Assembly: GCF_021729155.1 (NCBI RefSeq)
Contig: NZ_JAJQYA010000010.1
Coordinates: 94,761 to 158,760 of the forward strand
Source: Membranihabitans marinus
Lineage (GTDB): Bacteria; Bacteroidota; Bacteroidia; Chitinophagales; Saprospiraceae
Reading direction: 5' to 3'
DNA: 64,000 nucleotides
In this document: positions 18,039 through 28,000 of the stretch, piece by piece
How positions within the stretch are numbered: position 1 is the stretch's first letter
Layout of the letters: each line of letters starts with the position of its first letter
Notes under the pieces: model-generated
The model's database searches: none
What the model saw: only the letters and a program-made list of their open reading frames with translations
What the model was told of the DNA's origin: nothing
Position numbers and translations under genes: made by a program

Positions 18039-19460
18039 ATGGATATGAAACTTTACTTGACATCTATCGGGGTGATTTTGGGTGTTGTCTTGTCGGCACA
18101 GCCAAAATTATTTTTTACACCATTTTACAATGATGCCAATCAGCCTTTAGCCATGTCCTATATACATGGACAGGACGATGTTTTTTATATTGTGGAAAGG
18201 CCGGGAAGAATCATCAGGGTAAATTCCAATGGTCAGTATTTGAGTGAATTTCTCGATATTTCGGATCGAATATCTGCTATAGGGGAAGGAGGACTTTTGG
18301 GCATGGATTTTCATCCCAATTACTTTCAAAATCATACTTTTTATATCAATTATACCAGGTTGGTCAACAATGTTTTTCAGACGGTTATTGCTCAGGTACG
18401 CGGAGATAGCACAGGTACTGTGGCCGATGATAATACGTTGAAAGAAATTTATTTTTTCGATCAACCCTTTGCCAATCACAATGGAGGGGATATTCACTTT
18501 GGGCCTGATGGTTACTTGTATATTGCTACTGGTGATGGTGGCAGTGGTGGGGATCCCTTGGGCAATGGACAGGATTTGTTGACACCTTTGGGTAAGATAC
18601 TGCGATTTGCCGTTCATCCACAGGCAGAAGATGAAGTCTATCTTACTATTCCACCCAGTAATCCTTTTGCAGATACCGATCACGCTCTGTCTGAAATATT
18701 TGCCTATGGATTGCGCAATCCTTGGCGATTTAGTTTTGATAAAAATCTAGGAGATCTTTGGATTGCCGATGTTGGACAGGGGGATTATGAAGAAATTCAC
18801 AGGCAAAGTCTCGATACCAGTGGTTTGAATTACGGGTGGAACTGTAGGGAAGGACTGGCGGAATTTATAAATTGTGATTACGACAATTTTGTTGACCCCG
18901 TCTATGTATATGCCCATCTCAATAAGCCAGCCTGTAGTGAAAGTATTTATTGTGGCCAGTCGATTACTGGGGGCTATGTTTATCGAGGAGAAAAATATCC
19001 TTCACTTCAAGGTCATTATGTCTTTGCCGATTATGTGTCCAATAATATTTGGACTATGGATATAGAAGATTACAATGTGGCATTTCAAGGCAATATTCCC
19101 GTGGCCAACCTTCGGAATATTGCAAGTTTTTTTGAAGATCCTAATGGAGAGCTTTATGCAATGTCTACCAATGGATATATATTCAAGATCTCTGCCGATG
19201 AAGCGACATCTATATTGCCAGGCCATGAGGCGTTGGGCTTTGACGTATATCCCAATCCAGCCGATAGAGAAATAGCTATTGAGGGATTGGATTTTGATAA
19301 ATTAAATATATACAGCGGTCAGGGTTTACACGTCAAGAGTTTGACGGATGAATTGGGTGTAAAGGCTAGGTATTCGGTTTCTGATTTACAGCCGGGGATT
19401 TATTATATAGTGGGGTACAAAGGTCTACAAAAGTACGTCAGTAGATTGGTCGTATTGTGA
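18039..19460 (+). CDS. Secreted PQQ-dependent sugar dehydrogenase with type IX sorting domain
   Basis: This 473-residue protein has a signal peptide, then a six-bladed propeller of the glucose/sorbosone dehydrogenase family (GSDH, PF07995). Characteristic segments are GEGGLLGMDFHPNY, NHNGGDIHFGPDGYLYIATGDGG (containing the likely catalytic His), GLRNPWRFSFD and DYEEIHR. Members oxidise aldose sugars at C1 with PQQ. The last 80 residues form a type IX secretion C-terminal sorting domain (FDVYPNPADREIAI ... LQPGIYYIVG), so it is probably exported and surface attached. It lies 54 bases after galK. PQQ biosynthesis genes are not visible, so the cofactor may be scavenged. Confidence 0.88.
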   Translation: MDMKLYLTSIGVILGVVLSAQPKLFFTPFYNDANQPLAMSYIHGQDDVFYIVERPGRIIRVNSNGQYLSEFLDISDRISAIGEGGLLGMDFHPNYFQNHTFYINYTRLVNNVFQTVIAQVRGDSTGTVADDNTLKEIYFFDQPFANHNGGDIHFGPDGYLYIATGDGGSGGDPLGNGQDLLTPLGKILRFAVHPQAEDEVYLTIPPSNPFADTDHALSEIFAYGLRNPWRFSFDKNLGDLWIADVGQGDYEEIHRQSLDTSGLNYGWNCREGLAEFINCDYDNFVDPVYVYAHLNKPACSESIYCGQSITGGYVYRGEKYPSLQGHYVFADYVSNNIWTMDIEDYNVAFQGNIPVANLRNIASFFEDPNGELYAMSTNGYIFKISADEATSILPGHEALGFDVYPNPADREIAIEGLDFDKLNIYSGQGLHVKSLTDELGVKARYSVSDLQPGIYYIVGYKGLQKYVSRLVVL

Positions 19461-19846
19461 AATAATATCTAATGAATTGAACATTGACGATACTCTCTCG
19501 ATTTATTTGAGAGACCGAAATAAGATTTGGCGAAGATTTACAGAAATATAATATACTAGGTTGGAATAGTAAAGATATTAAGGATAGTCTCCCGAGGTGC
19601 GGAGGCCTCGGTTTCTTCACTCTAAAGTTAGCAAAAGTGGTGGACAAAAATTTATGTAGTATAATAACCATATCACTCCTACGGAGCTAATATTCAATAC
19701 TTTATTTGCCTGCCCTTCGATAGGTGAAGCGATTGTGGAAATGTAACTTCTTTATATTATATCAATAAATTCAAATATAGCTATCCATCATAAATTCATT
19801 TGGCATTAGCTGTCGAAAAGGAGGAAAATTGTGGTTGCTGAAAAAT
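19461..19846. other. Intergenic stretch with one repeat-module hairpin
   Basis: Near 19592 the hairpin CCGAGG/CCTCGG, followed by TTTCTTCACT, resembles the hairpin CCGAAA/TTTCGG, followed by TTCCTTCATC, at 57716 and 63930. The stem differs but remains paired. No terminal repeats of the neighbouring transposase gene were found here. Nothing else was recognised. Confidence 0.5.
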
Positions 19847-20770
19847 TTAGTGGTTGTCGATAAACAGGGCTTTAGGCGTAAAATTAACAATGTCGAAATA
19901 CGTCCTCGGTTCGTGTTTTATCATTCGATCCAGTAAATGTAAAAATAGTCCATCCTCCATATCACATCGGTTTAACCGGAAGAAATATTCGTCGAGGTAA
20001 TATTGTAATAATTCGGCATGACCATGAGTTCCTCTAATCCAATGTAATAAGCCACAGCTTATGCGATAGGTCAAGACAACAGGACGTTTTCCCTTCTTTG
20101 GAATTACTGTTTCTAATCCTGGGAATTTATTTTGTAAAGCTTTAAAACTATGCCAACCATTGGTTTTGATATGTGTGGCTTTGTCGATGTGGTCATTAAA
20201 AATGATAATCAGCTCTTTAGCACTCAAATTACTTACCTTATGACCATAGGTTTTACCACGTCCTTTACTCTTTTTTTCATGAGCTAAAACGGCTAATTTC
20301 TTTTTTTTAATTTTGATTCCATCCCTAACGATTTGGTTGATACCTAGTTCACAGGTCATTACTTCAGCATCGTTTGATATGGAATATTTCTTTCGACTGG
20401 CCATGGCTTGCATGACTTTATGCTTAAAAAGCCAGCATGTTTTTTGTCTTAGCCTAAGTTTTCTACTTAATTCAGTAGAGGAAATCCCTTTTTTATTGGT
20501 AGAAACCAGGTAGACGATATAAAACGCTTTAAGAAGGCTAAATTTCATATGGTGAAATAAAGTATTGGCTTTTGGGGATTCTATATATCCGCATGAAGTA
20601 CAACGACGATCATATTTTTTAGTGGATTTACAGAACTTTTCTTTTTTACAACGCTGACATTTATAGCCGTCCTTCCATTTTTTTTCAGATAAGTACTTCA
20701 AACAACTTTCATCGTTGGGAAATAGTTGCTGGAAGTCAAATAATGATAGGCTTTTTGACATTGCTTCCAT
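19847..20770 (-). CDS. IS1595-type transposase gene with altered catalytic positions
   Basis: This 307-residue protein has the N-terminal zinc ribbon of IS1595/ISXO2-like transposases (Cys38, Cys41, Cys57, Cys60). It also has the family's C-terminal segment GTHGHAELLQYYLDEYFFRLNR (about residues 247-268). At the first catalytic position, where the family normally has V-x-V-D-E, the sequence reads VMTCE (Cys140). At the second (usually T-D-G/E-W), it reads TNGW (Asn204). The reading frame is nevertheless intact. No clear terminal inverted repeat pair was seen; GGGTGATGCAATTGCGCC at about 20810 looks like one possible IS1595 end, but no partner was found near 19.7-19.85 kb. It may be an inactive or domesticated copy, or a divergent branch. 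Confidence 0.75.
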   Translation of the reverse strand: MEAMSKSLSLFDFQQLFPNDESCLKYLSEKKWKDGYKCQRCKKEKFCKSTKKYDRRCTSCGYIESPKANTLFHHMKFSLLKAFYIVYLVSTNKKGISSTELSRKLRLRQKTCWLFKHKVMQAMASRKKYSISNDAEVMTCELGINQIVRDGIKIKKKKLAVLAHEKKSKGRGKTYGHKVSNLSAKELIIIFNDHIDKATHIKTNGWHSFKALQNKFPGLETVIPKKGKRPVVLTYRISCGLLHWIRGTHGHAELLQYYLDEYFFRLNRCDMEDGLFLHLLDRMIKHEPRTYFDIVNFTPKALFIDNH

Positions 20771-21171
20771 GATATTATAGTTTTATGCATTAATGATCGA
20801 TATTATAGGGTGATGCAATTGCGCCTAAAGCGGAATTTTTTTCCAGTCAACCTCACCAGCTATCCACCCTCAGATATTCATCTATTCCAGCCATTCTTTA
20901 CCTCAAAATCTTATTTCACTTTTTGTTTGCCGAACAATTATCCGAGTTGTAATCCTGATTTCTATATATCCTAGAAATCCATTTTCGAAGCTCGAATCCA
21001 TGATTCTAGTTACTAATTAACCAGTGATCTTTAAGCTGATGTATTATTGCTTAATAGTGAATACTTTATCAAAGTAATTCTAACATATATTCTTAAAGAT
21101 GTCCCTAAAATAAAAATGAAAACTAATCCCTAAATAGTTCCTGAAAATGAATAATCCAAAATATGTAAAGA
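20771..21171. other. Intergenic stretch upstream of the transposase gene
   Basis: This 401-base stretch contains a possible transposon end near 20810 (GGGTGATGCAATTGCGCC). Otherwise it is A+T-rich sequence without supported features. Confidence 0.4.
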
Positions 21172-21492
21172 CTAAAAAATCAACTCCATCATTTTTTGAA
21201 TTGAATCTGATTTTTTTAGTTCTTCTTCGGCATATTTTTTTAATTGGATTTTTTCTGCGAATTTTTCTTTTTTCAAAGTAGTAAATCTAAAATATGCTAT
21301 AATCGTTCCTATTAGGTATGATACCCAACCCCAAGAAGGGTAGAAATAGATTAATGCAATACAAATGATATGAGCAAATAAGAAATTAAAAGGTTGAAAT
21401 CTTCCAGTTTTTGCAAAATTATAAAGCCAAATTGAGCCTAATAGTAAATACTTTTTTGGTTTTATATCTATATGAAATTCCTCTAATTTCAT
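21172..21492 (-). CDS. Small two-helix membrane protein of unknown function
   Basis: This 106-residue protein has two or three hydrophobic segments (about 16-27 and 38-64, the latter probably two short helices around PSWGW). They are followed by a charged helical tail (TTLKKEKFAEKIQLKKYAEEELKKSD). I do not recognise a family. It lies 17 bases downstream of the split gene and is the last gene of the potassium channel operon, which suggests a role at the membrane with that channel (inference). Confidence 0.6.
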   Translation of the reverse strand: MKLEEFHIDIKPKKYLLLGSIWLYNFAKTGRFQPFNFLFAHIICIALIYFYPSWGWVSYLIGTIIAYFRFTTLKKEKFAEKIQLKKYAEEELKKSDSIQKMMELIF

Positions 21493-21509
21493 AAGATAGT
21501 GATTATGTT

Positions 21510-21982
21510 TTATTTAAAGCCATTAATGGAAGTAGCTAAAACTGTTTTCAATACTGATTTTAATTTTGAAATTAGGATTGAAATTTGTTGCAATTCATTA
21601 CTGTTTTTTTCTTTATCTAGTTCAAGAATATCGACAATGTCAGAGGACTTTTTTTGAAATTCAATCATCATATTTACTAATTCAACTGTCTCTTTTGGAT
21701 CTAAATATTCGTCTTCAACAAATCTATTTGCTTCATTTTTTAGAACAGTATATGATCCTGCTAATTTGTTTACCAAAGTAGATGGACGATAACCTAGGGT
21801 GAAACTTATTGCTTTGTCGAATTCAGTTTTTGTAATATTTTTTTTTTTTTTTTTAATTCCACAGAAAATTCACCACCAACTGATCTGATAGGAGTAGAAT
21901 GCGCATCTTTAAATATTATATTACTAGTGACTTTACCTAGATCCCGTCCTACTTGATTAATGGCACTTTGTAAAAAACTCAT
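21510..21982 (-). CDS. Unknown helical protein split at a run of 17 A
   Basis: The ATG at 21982 opens a frame (MSFLQSAINQVGRDLGK...) that reaches a run of 17 A on the coding strand (21854-21838). In the genomic frame it stops soon after, giving 58 residues. The downstream frame (88 codons are open from a TTG at 21776) continues with a charged, coiled-coil-like sequence to 21510. Adding one A (18 A) joins the two parts into one protein of 157 residues. The full frame then sits 18 bases after the channel gene and 17 bases before the small membrane gene, matching normal operon spacing. The split could be a homopolymer sequencing error, transcriptional slippage, phase variation or a true mutation. 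The family is unknown. Confidence 0.65.
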
Positions 21983-22000
21983 TAGTTGTATTTTATATAA

Positions 22001-22786
22001 TTAAATTAAATCCTTTCCGCAATGAGGACATTTTTTATCCTTGTTTTTGATTCGTATTTCATCTATAAAACCACTGCTTATGATTCCAGTTGGGAGGGCA
22101 ATAAGGCCAATTCCAATTATTGCGATGACTCCACTAATAAAGCGTCCTATGCCTGTAACAGGATAAATATCACCATATCCAACTGTTGTTAGTGTGGCAA
22201 TTGCCCACCAAAAGCTATCAAGAATACTAGAAAATTTATCAGGTTGGTGAGGATGTTCTACGTAATACATGATAAAAGATGAAATTAATATGATTATCAA
22301 GGATATAAATCCAGTCATGATTAATTCAGATTTTTTATCTCGAATAACATTGCCTATAAGGTGAATAGATTTATCGTATCTGCCAATTTTTAAAATTCTA
22401 AAGAAGCGAATGAATCGAAGTATACGAAGAAACCTTAAATCCATTGTTATAAAAAGTGGTAGGTAAAAAGGTAGTATCGATAGGAGATCGATAATACCGA
22501 AACCTGAAAAAATAAATATAACTGCGGATTTTATTTTTGAAGAAGTTGGGTGGGTATACTCAGAAACATATATTCGAATTAAATATTCAATTGTAAAAAT
22601 AACGATGGAAGTCAATTCAAATATTTCTAAAAATTGATTAAAAATAATTGATCTATTTGAAGTGGTCTCAAATATCATTGCTGCTAAATTGAGCAATATT
22701 AAAGTCATGATAAAAAAATAGAATATCAAATTAGATTTTGATCGATTAGTTTCGTTGCTAACTATTTTATATAATTTCTTTTTCAA
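22001..22786 (-). CDS. Voltage-gated potassium channel
   Basis: This 261-residue six-helix ion channel (Ion_trans, PF00520) has the selectivity filter T201-VGYGD206. The S4 segment (about 118-136, DLRFLRILRFIRFFRILK) has arginines at every third residue, as in voltage sensors. The usual cytoplasmic RCK domain is absent. Instead the last residues form a half zinc ribbon CPHC (253-256), which may bind metal with a partner or between subunits. It should let potassium cross the inner membrane. It heads a three-gene operon with the split gene (18 bases later) and a small membrane protein. A zinc-ribbon tail is seen in other short bacterial Kv-like channels. Confidence 0.92.
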   Translation of the reverse strand: MKKKLYKIVSNETNRSKSNLIFYFFIMTLILLNLAAMIFETTSNRSIIFNQFLEIFELTSIVIFTIEYLIRIYVSEYTHPTSSKIKSAVIFIFSGFGIIDLLSILPFYLPLFITMDLRFLRILRFIRFFRILKIGRYDKSIHLIGNVIRDKKSELIMTGFISLIIILISSFIMYYVEHPHQPDKFSSILDSFWWAIATLTTVGYGDIYPVTGIGRFISGVIAIIGIGLIALPTGIISSGFIDEIRIKNKDKKCPHCGKDLI

Positions 22787-23117
22787 TACTAATTTTATCT
22801 AAATTTTTTCAAATTGAATTGTGTTGAATACAAAAGTGTTTTATGGAAAAAATGCTTTACAATATAAATATAAAATTATGATTATATTATAATGTGCAAA
22901 ATAGAATTAATGCAAAGATGGTTTGTGGTCAAATTATTGTAATGCTTTATAGCCTCTTTTGATAATTGAAGATTTAAGCGATTAATAACTTTTGTATCTG
23001 TCTACTAAGTTTACTAACTGTGTTGATAAGCTTTATTAATAATTTATTGTTGGTAATGTGGCTACATATACCCTCCACGTCCTATTTTCCTCAAATTAAC
23101 CCGGCTAAAAAATACTT
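22787..23117. other. Intergenic stretch, nothing recognised
   Basis: This is 331 bases of A+T-rich DNA upstream of the channel gene and downstream of the sigma factor gene. It should contain the channel operon promoter. No convincing -33/-7 pair, repeat or RNA was recognised. Confidence 0.4.
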
Positions 23118-23738
23118 TTAAGTAGATAACAGAATCCAAAGGATGAGAATAGGAACCAATATCTGAAGATGCTGGTTGAGGCGATCTCGATTGTTGAATT
23201 TTTTTCTGACCTTAGTCATGGCTCTGTAGGCCAAATTGCGCACTACTTGATGTTGAATGGATAGAATACTGGCAATTTCTTTGGCATCTAACTCTTGAAA
23301 ATATCTTAAATAAATGATTTCACGCTCTCTTGGGGTGAGTTCATCCAAGATGGCTGAGGTCTGAGCCGATCTTTCTTCTATTTCTTCTTCTCTACAAATC
23401 TGTATTTCTGGACTCTCACCTACTGAGGGTTGAAAGGAAATATTTTGTAATTTTTGTTCTTTTTTCTGTGACTTGATAATGAAATGTCTAAAACTTCTCA
23501 GAATATAGGGCAATGTATTGCCCTTGGGGATGAATTTGTCGGTATTTACAAAGAGTTCTAAGTAAAAATTTTGCAAATAGTCCTTTAAAAATTCTTCGTT
23601 TTTTTCAATTTGCAATCCATATATATACAATTCGTTGTAACTATCCTTGTAAAAGGACTCAAAAGCCCCTTCCTCACCCCTAATGTGGGACTGAAGTTGA
23701 TTTTTAAAATTTTTGGATAGAGATTGCTTCCTCACCAT
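23118..23738 (-). CDS. ECF sigma factor (FecI-like) with C-terminal membrane helix
   Basis: This 206-residue protein has sigma region 2 (FESFYKDSYNELYIYGLQ to ILRSFRHFIIKSQKKE) and region 4 (DELTPREREIIYLRYFQELDAKEIASIL). These match FecI-like factors in Bacteroidota SusC/D loci. Its last 18 residues (LQILVPILILWILLST) are hydrophobic and could form a membrane helix. It is transcribed away from the FecR gene, with 277 bases between, and a CAAATTTA box (23811-23818) could be its -7 element. It probably directs the locus at 24-35 kb when FecR and the STN-carrying SusC signal substrate. Confidence 0.87.
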   Translation of the reverse strand: MVRKQSLSKNFKNQLQSHIRGEEGAFESFYKDSYNELYIYGLQIEKNEEFLKDYLQNFYLELFVNTDKFIPKGNTLPYILRSFRHFIIKSQKKEQKLQNISFQPSVGESPEIQICREEEIEERSAQTSAILDELTPREREIIYLRYFQELDAKEIASILSIQHQVVRNLAYRAMTKVRKKFNNRDRLNQHLQILVPILILWILLST

Positions 23739-24015
23739 GTCTAATTTGGAGTAATTAAAGTAAATTTAATAAATACAACAAGCATTTCACATAAGATCAT
23801 AGTTTTTAGACAAATTTAGAAGGATTAGTATTTGATTTTTATATAAAGTCAATAATTTTCAACCTCAATCGCAAGTCTTAATTTCCTTATCTATTCCCCC
23901 ATTCTACACCTTTTTTTTAAAAATAATTTAAAAAAAATATAAAAACGGGTTACACTGCCTTCATATTTTGACTGGGTATGGTATATAACTTTGATAAAAG
24001 ATAAAACACAAACTT

Positions 24016-25062
24016 TTGGATCAGAATAAATATATTCATTTCACCGCGGTCGATTTTATGGACGACACCAACTTTAGAAGTTGGATTAGACATAATACCG
24101 CAAATGAAGATTGGCTGAATTTTCTTGCCAGCCATCCTCAACAAAAGCGAGAAGTCGATACCGCACGACAACTATTACAAGAATTATACGGAAAATATAA
24201 AGCCGATGAATTGCCCGCTAATCTTATCGAATTGGAATGGGTGAAATTCAAACTAAAAGCAGAAGGAGAAAAAAAGTACCCTAAACAGGCTGCAAGAAAA
24301 ATATCTTCTATATATAGTAGCCTGGCCATCGCCGCTTCCCTTCTCGTCCTTGTCGGATTGGGATTTTGGCTCTTTCAATCAGAAGATGGTCCCCAATCCT
24401 TTATGGAATACCACACCCAAGCGGGACAAATAGAAAAAATAAATCTCCCAGATTCAACCCAAGTTGTGCTTAATGCAAATTCAAGTTTGATTCTTCCCCA
24501 ATCTTTTTCTTCGGATAAGCCCCGACGTGTCCAATTGATAGGGGAAGGACATTTTGATGTCACTCCAGCTGTGAATGCCCAAAACGCATTTGTGGTAGAA
24601 ATGAACAAGTCTTCCATTCAAGTATTGGGAACAAAATTTAATGCTAAAAATTCTACCAACATTGTTGCCGTGGCTTTGGAAGAAGGCAATGTCAGATTCC
24701 ACTACTTAAATGCATTGAATAAAATGGATGAAGTAGATATTCGCCCAGGAGAATACCTCAGTCTGGATAACCAAAGAAGGATATCTACTGAGAATATTGA
24801 TGATATAGAGCAATTTGGACGTTGGACAGATGGCTATTTTATATATGATAAAACAGAAGTTGATCAAATTTTAAAAGATATCGAAAATCAATTTAGCGTT
24901 GAATTTACCTCCATGCCCAAAGACTTAAAAAATCGCAAAGTCAACGGTGTCGTGTCGGCTACATCGCTATCTGAAGCCCTAGAGGTTATACAAATACTGT
25001 TGGATGTGGAAACCACTCTAGCACAAGATTCTAGTATTGTCATTAATTATCGAAAAAATTAA
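24016..25062 (+). CDS. FecR-family anti-sigma factor
   Basis: The 348-residue frame starts at a TTG. I keep this start because the KYIHFTAVDFMDDTNFRSWI segment before and around the first ATG (24058) matches the usual N-terminus of the family. A membrane helix lies at about 98-122 (SLAIAASLLVLVGLGFWLF). The periplasmic FecR domain follows at about 130-230 (INLPDSTQVVLNANS, GEGHFDV, GTKFNAK), and then a DUF4974-type STN-interacting domain at the C-terminus. FecR proteins relay the state of an outer-membrane TonB receptor to a cognate sigma factor. The SusC gene follows after ten bases. A TAACTTTG box at 23986-23993 may be its -7 element, with a TTTG only 15 bases upstream. Confidence 0.92.
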   Translation: MDQNKYIHFTAVDFMDDTNFRSWIRHNTANEDWLNFLASHPQQKREVDTARQLLQELYGKYKADELPANLIELEWVKFKLKAEGEKKYPKQAARKISSIYSSLAIAASLLVLVGLGFWLFQSEDGPQSFMEYHTQAGQIEKINLPDSTQVVLNANSSLILPQSFSSDKPRRVQLIGEGHFDVTPAVNAQNAFVVEMNKSSIQVLGTKFNAKNSTNIVAVALEEGNVRFHYLNALNKMDEVDIRPGEYLSLDNQRRISTENIDDIEQFGRWTDGYFIYDKTEVDQILKDIENQFSVEFTSMPKDLKNRKVNGVVSATSLSEALEVIQILLDVETTLAQDSSIVINYRKN

Positions 25063-25072
25063 ACAATAAAAT

Positions 25073-28000
25073 ATGAATACATTTTATCATCGAATGAAGC
25101 ATCCCTTACTCAATGTCTTGCCATTGGTAGTCTTGCTGTTTAGTTCATTTAATAGTTGGTCTAATCCAGATTATCTAAATGTCCAGTTTGGCAGCAAAGA
25201 AGTAACCTTTGATCGTGGCACCCCTGTGGTATCAGTGATAAAAGCCATAGAAACAGATTTCAAAGTAAGATTTACTTATGAGGCGGGATTGTTAAAAAAT
25301 TTGGGACTTACCAAACCCTTTACCGTTAAAGAATCTAAATTGGATGAAGCTTTATTGGCTTTGTTTTCAGAATTTAAAGTGGAGTGTACTAAAATAGGAC
25401 AAAAGTTATATGTCCTTAAAGGCAGTCCTCCGGCTGAAATGAAAAATCAAACTAAGCCACAAGGTAATGAAGCCAATACTCCCAAGGCTGAGCCCATTGA
25501 AGTATCTGGTAAGGTAACCGACGAAGCCAATGAACCTTTAATAGGAGTAAACATCTTCGAAAAATCAAACCCTACCAATGGAGTGAGTTCTGATTTTGAT
25601 GGCAACTTTAAAATAAAAGTTAGCGATGCAAGTGCTCAGTTGGTGTTTTCATATTTGGGTTATGAAACTCAAGAAGTCAAAGTAGCTGGTCGACAGAATA
25701 TCAATGTAGTACTAGCGACCAATTCTGCACTGATTCAGGAAGTGGTGGTAACTGCCTTGGGTGTAGAAAAGGATGAAAAATTATTAACCTCAAACGTCCA
25801 GGCCATTCAATCCGAAGATATTAGTCGGGGTCGACAAGAGAGTATATTGAGTGCATTGGAAGGAAAAGTTTCCGGTGTGCAAATATCTTCTACTTCTGGT
25901 GCCCCAGGAGCTTCTACTGAGATTATACTTAGAGGAGCTACTTCTGTGGATGGAGACAATCAACCTCTAATCGTAGTGGATGGTATTCCCATTTCCAATG
26001 CCAGTACTTCAGGTACTATGAACAGAGCGTCAGATATCAATCCCAACGATATTGCCTCGGTTTCTGTACTAAAAGGTGCGTCAGCGGCAGCACTCTACGG
26101 TATCGATGCCGCCAATGGTGCCATTATCATTACAACCAAAAGTGGAAAAAAAGGAAAAATCCAAGTGGGATTCAATTCATATTACGGAATGTCACAAGTC
26201 GTGAATCTTCACGATCAACAAGATCTTTATACCACAGGTTATAGCGGTCTGTACAACGGAACTACTTTTTCTCATTGGGGTCCGAGATATCGAAAAAGCG
26301 ATGAAGTGTATAACAATGTCGAAGACTTTTTTCAAACAGGTACCAATTTCAAAACAGACTTGAGCTTAAGTGGTGGAACGGATAATTTAACCTATTACTT
26401 TTCTGGTTCCAACCTCAACGAAGGTGGAATTGTACCCAATACAGATTACACCAAACGATCGCTCTTGATGAAGGTAGGTTCACAATTGACCGATCGCCTT
26501 AAAATGAATGCCACCGTCAATGCTATTTATGTAGACAATAACTACGGAATCGTCGGTGCATCTGGAGGTTGGTTGTCTTCCGTTTACCGATGGCCGAGAT
26601 GGGACAATATGGCTGAATACACCAATCCCGATGGTTCTGAGAGAAATATTTGGGATCCCGTTTCTGGTGATCTTTCGACCGTGCCCGACAATCCATGGTG
26701 GACGGCTTACCACAAAGTGAGAAACGATGAAATGAATCGTGTTTTAGGAAACATTCATTTGACCTATAAATTGACAGATTGGTTGGACTTGGATTATAGA
26801 ATTGGTCGAGATTTCTACAATCAACACTATAAGTCCGTTCAAGAATGGGGTTCATCGGGAAGTGCCTATGAAGGTGCCATCAGTGAGTTTGATAGAAATA
26901 GCAATAAATGGACATCAACATTCCTAGCCAAAATGGATTTCACCCTAGCAGATGATTTCAATTTCAATGTGATCTTGGGTAATAATATACAGTCGGATTA
27001 TGCGGAGAGAACCAGTGTAAGTGGAACTCAGTTTAAAAACCCCGACCTTCACAGTATCAACAACCTCAAAGATATTCAAAACAGTCAAGCCACTGGACAA
27101 AGAAGGGTGATTGGTGCCTTTGGAGATGTGAAATTGGATTATAAAAGAATGCTAATCCTAGGGGTTACCATGAGAAACGACTGGTCATCAACTTTGCCAT
27201 TGGCCAATCGATCTTTCTTCTATCCTTCATATAGCATGGGCTTTATATTTAGCGAGTTAATGGATCCAAGTAGTCAAGACATCTTGTCTTTTGGTAAGAT
27301 TAGATTGTCTTATGCCGAAGTGGGTAAGGATGCACCAGCTCATAAGTTGACCCAGGTATTGGAACAGTACTTAGGTATTGGCGGTGGTTGGAAAAATGGT
27401 GCCTTTGCGGGTAACCCAGCTCTAAAGCCCGAAATCACGAGAGAATTCGAAGCCGGTATCGACTTGAGATTCTTTAAAGGTAGATTGGGATTAGATGCGA
27501 CTTATTACCAGCGAGTCAGTGATGATCAGATTATCACCCCACGGGTAACTCCGGTTACCGGTGCCATCTTACAGACGGTGAATAGCGGTTCTGTGGAAAA
27601 CAAAGGGGTGGAAGTGGCCATTAATGCCAAACCCATTGAATCCGATAACTTTAAGTGGAAAATTACTTTAAATGCCTTTGGCAATAGATCTAAATTGACC
27701 AAACTATTTGGTGACTTGGTTGAGTTCCCAGTAACTTATGGACAGGTATCCTCTATTGCGATAGCGAGTTCTCGACTAGGAGAGCCTTTGTTTAGTGTGA
27801 TAGGTACCGATTATCAGCGCACCGACGATGGAGTAGTCATCGTAGACGAAGAAGGATATCCATTAATAGATAATGAGAAAAAATACATTGGAAACCGCGA
27901 GCCAGATTTATGGTACGGAATAGTCAATACTTTTGATTTGTTCCGCGATTTTGAATTCAGTTTCCAAGTAGATGGTGCCATCGGTGGCGATGTGCTCAAT

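Noticed and set aside
18147..18683. 178-codon minus-strand frame inside the sugar dehydrogenase gene
   Set aside because: The plus-strand gene has clear family motifs throughout this part, so the antisense frame is a shadow.
26523..26855. 110-codon minus-strand frame inside the SusC gene
   Set aside because: It is fully within a well-supported gene on the other strand and has no protein-like domain pattern.
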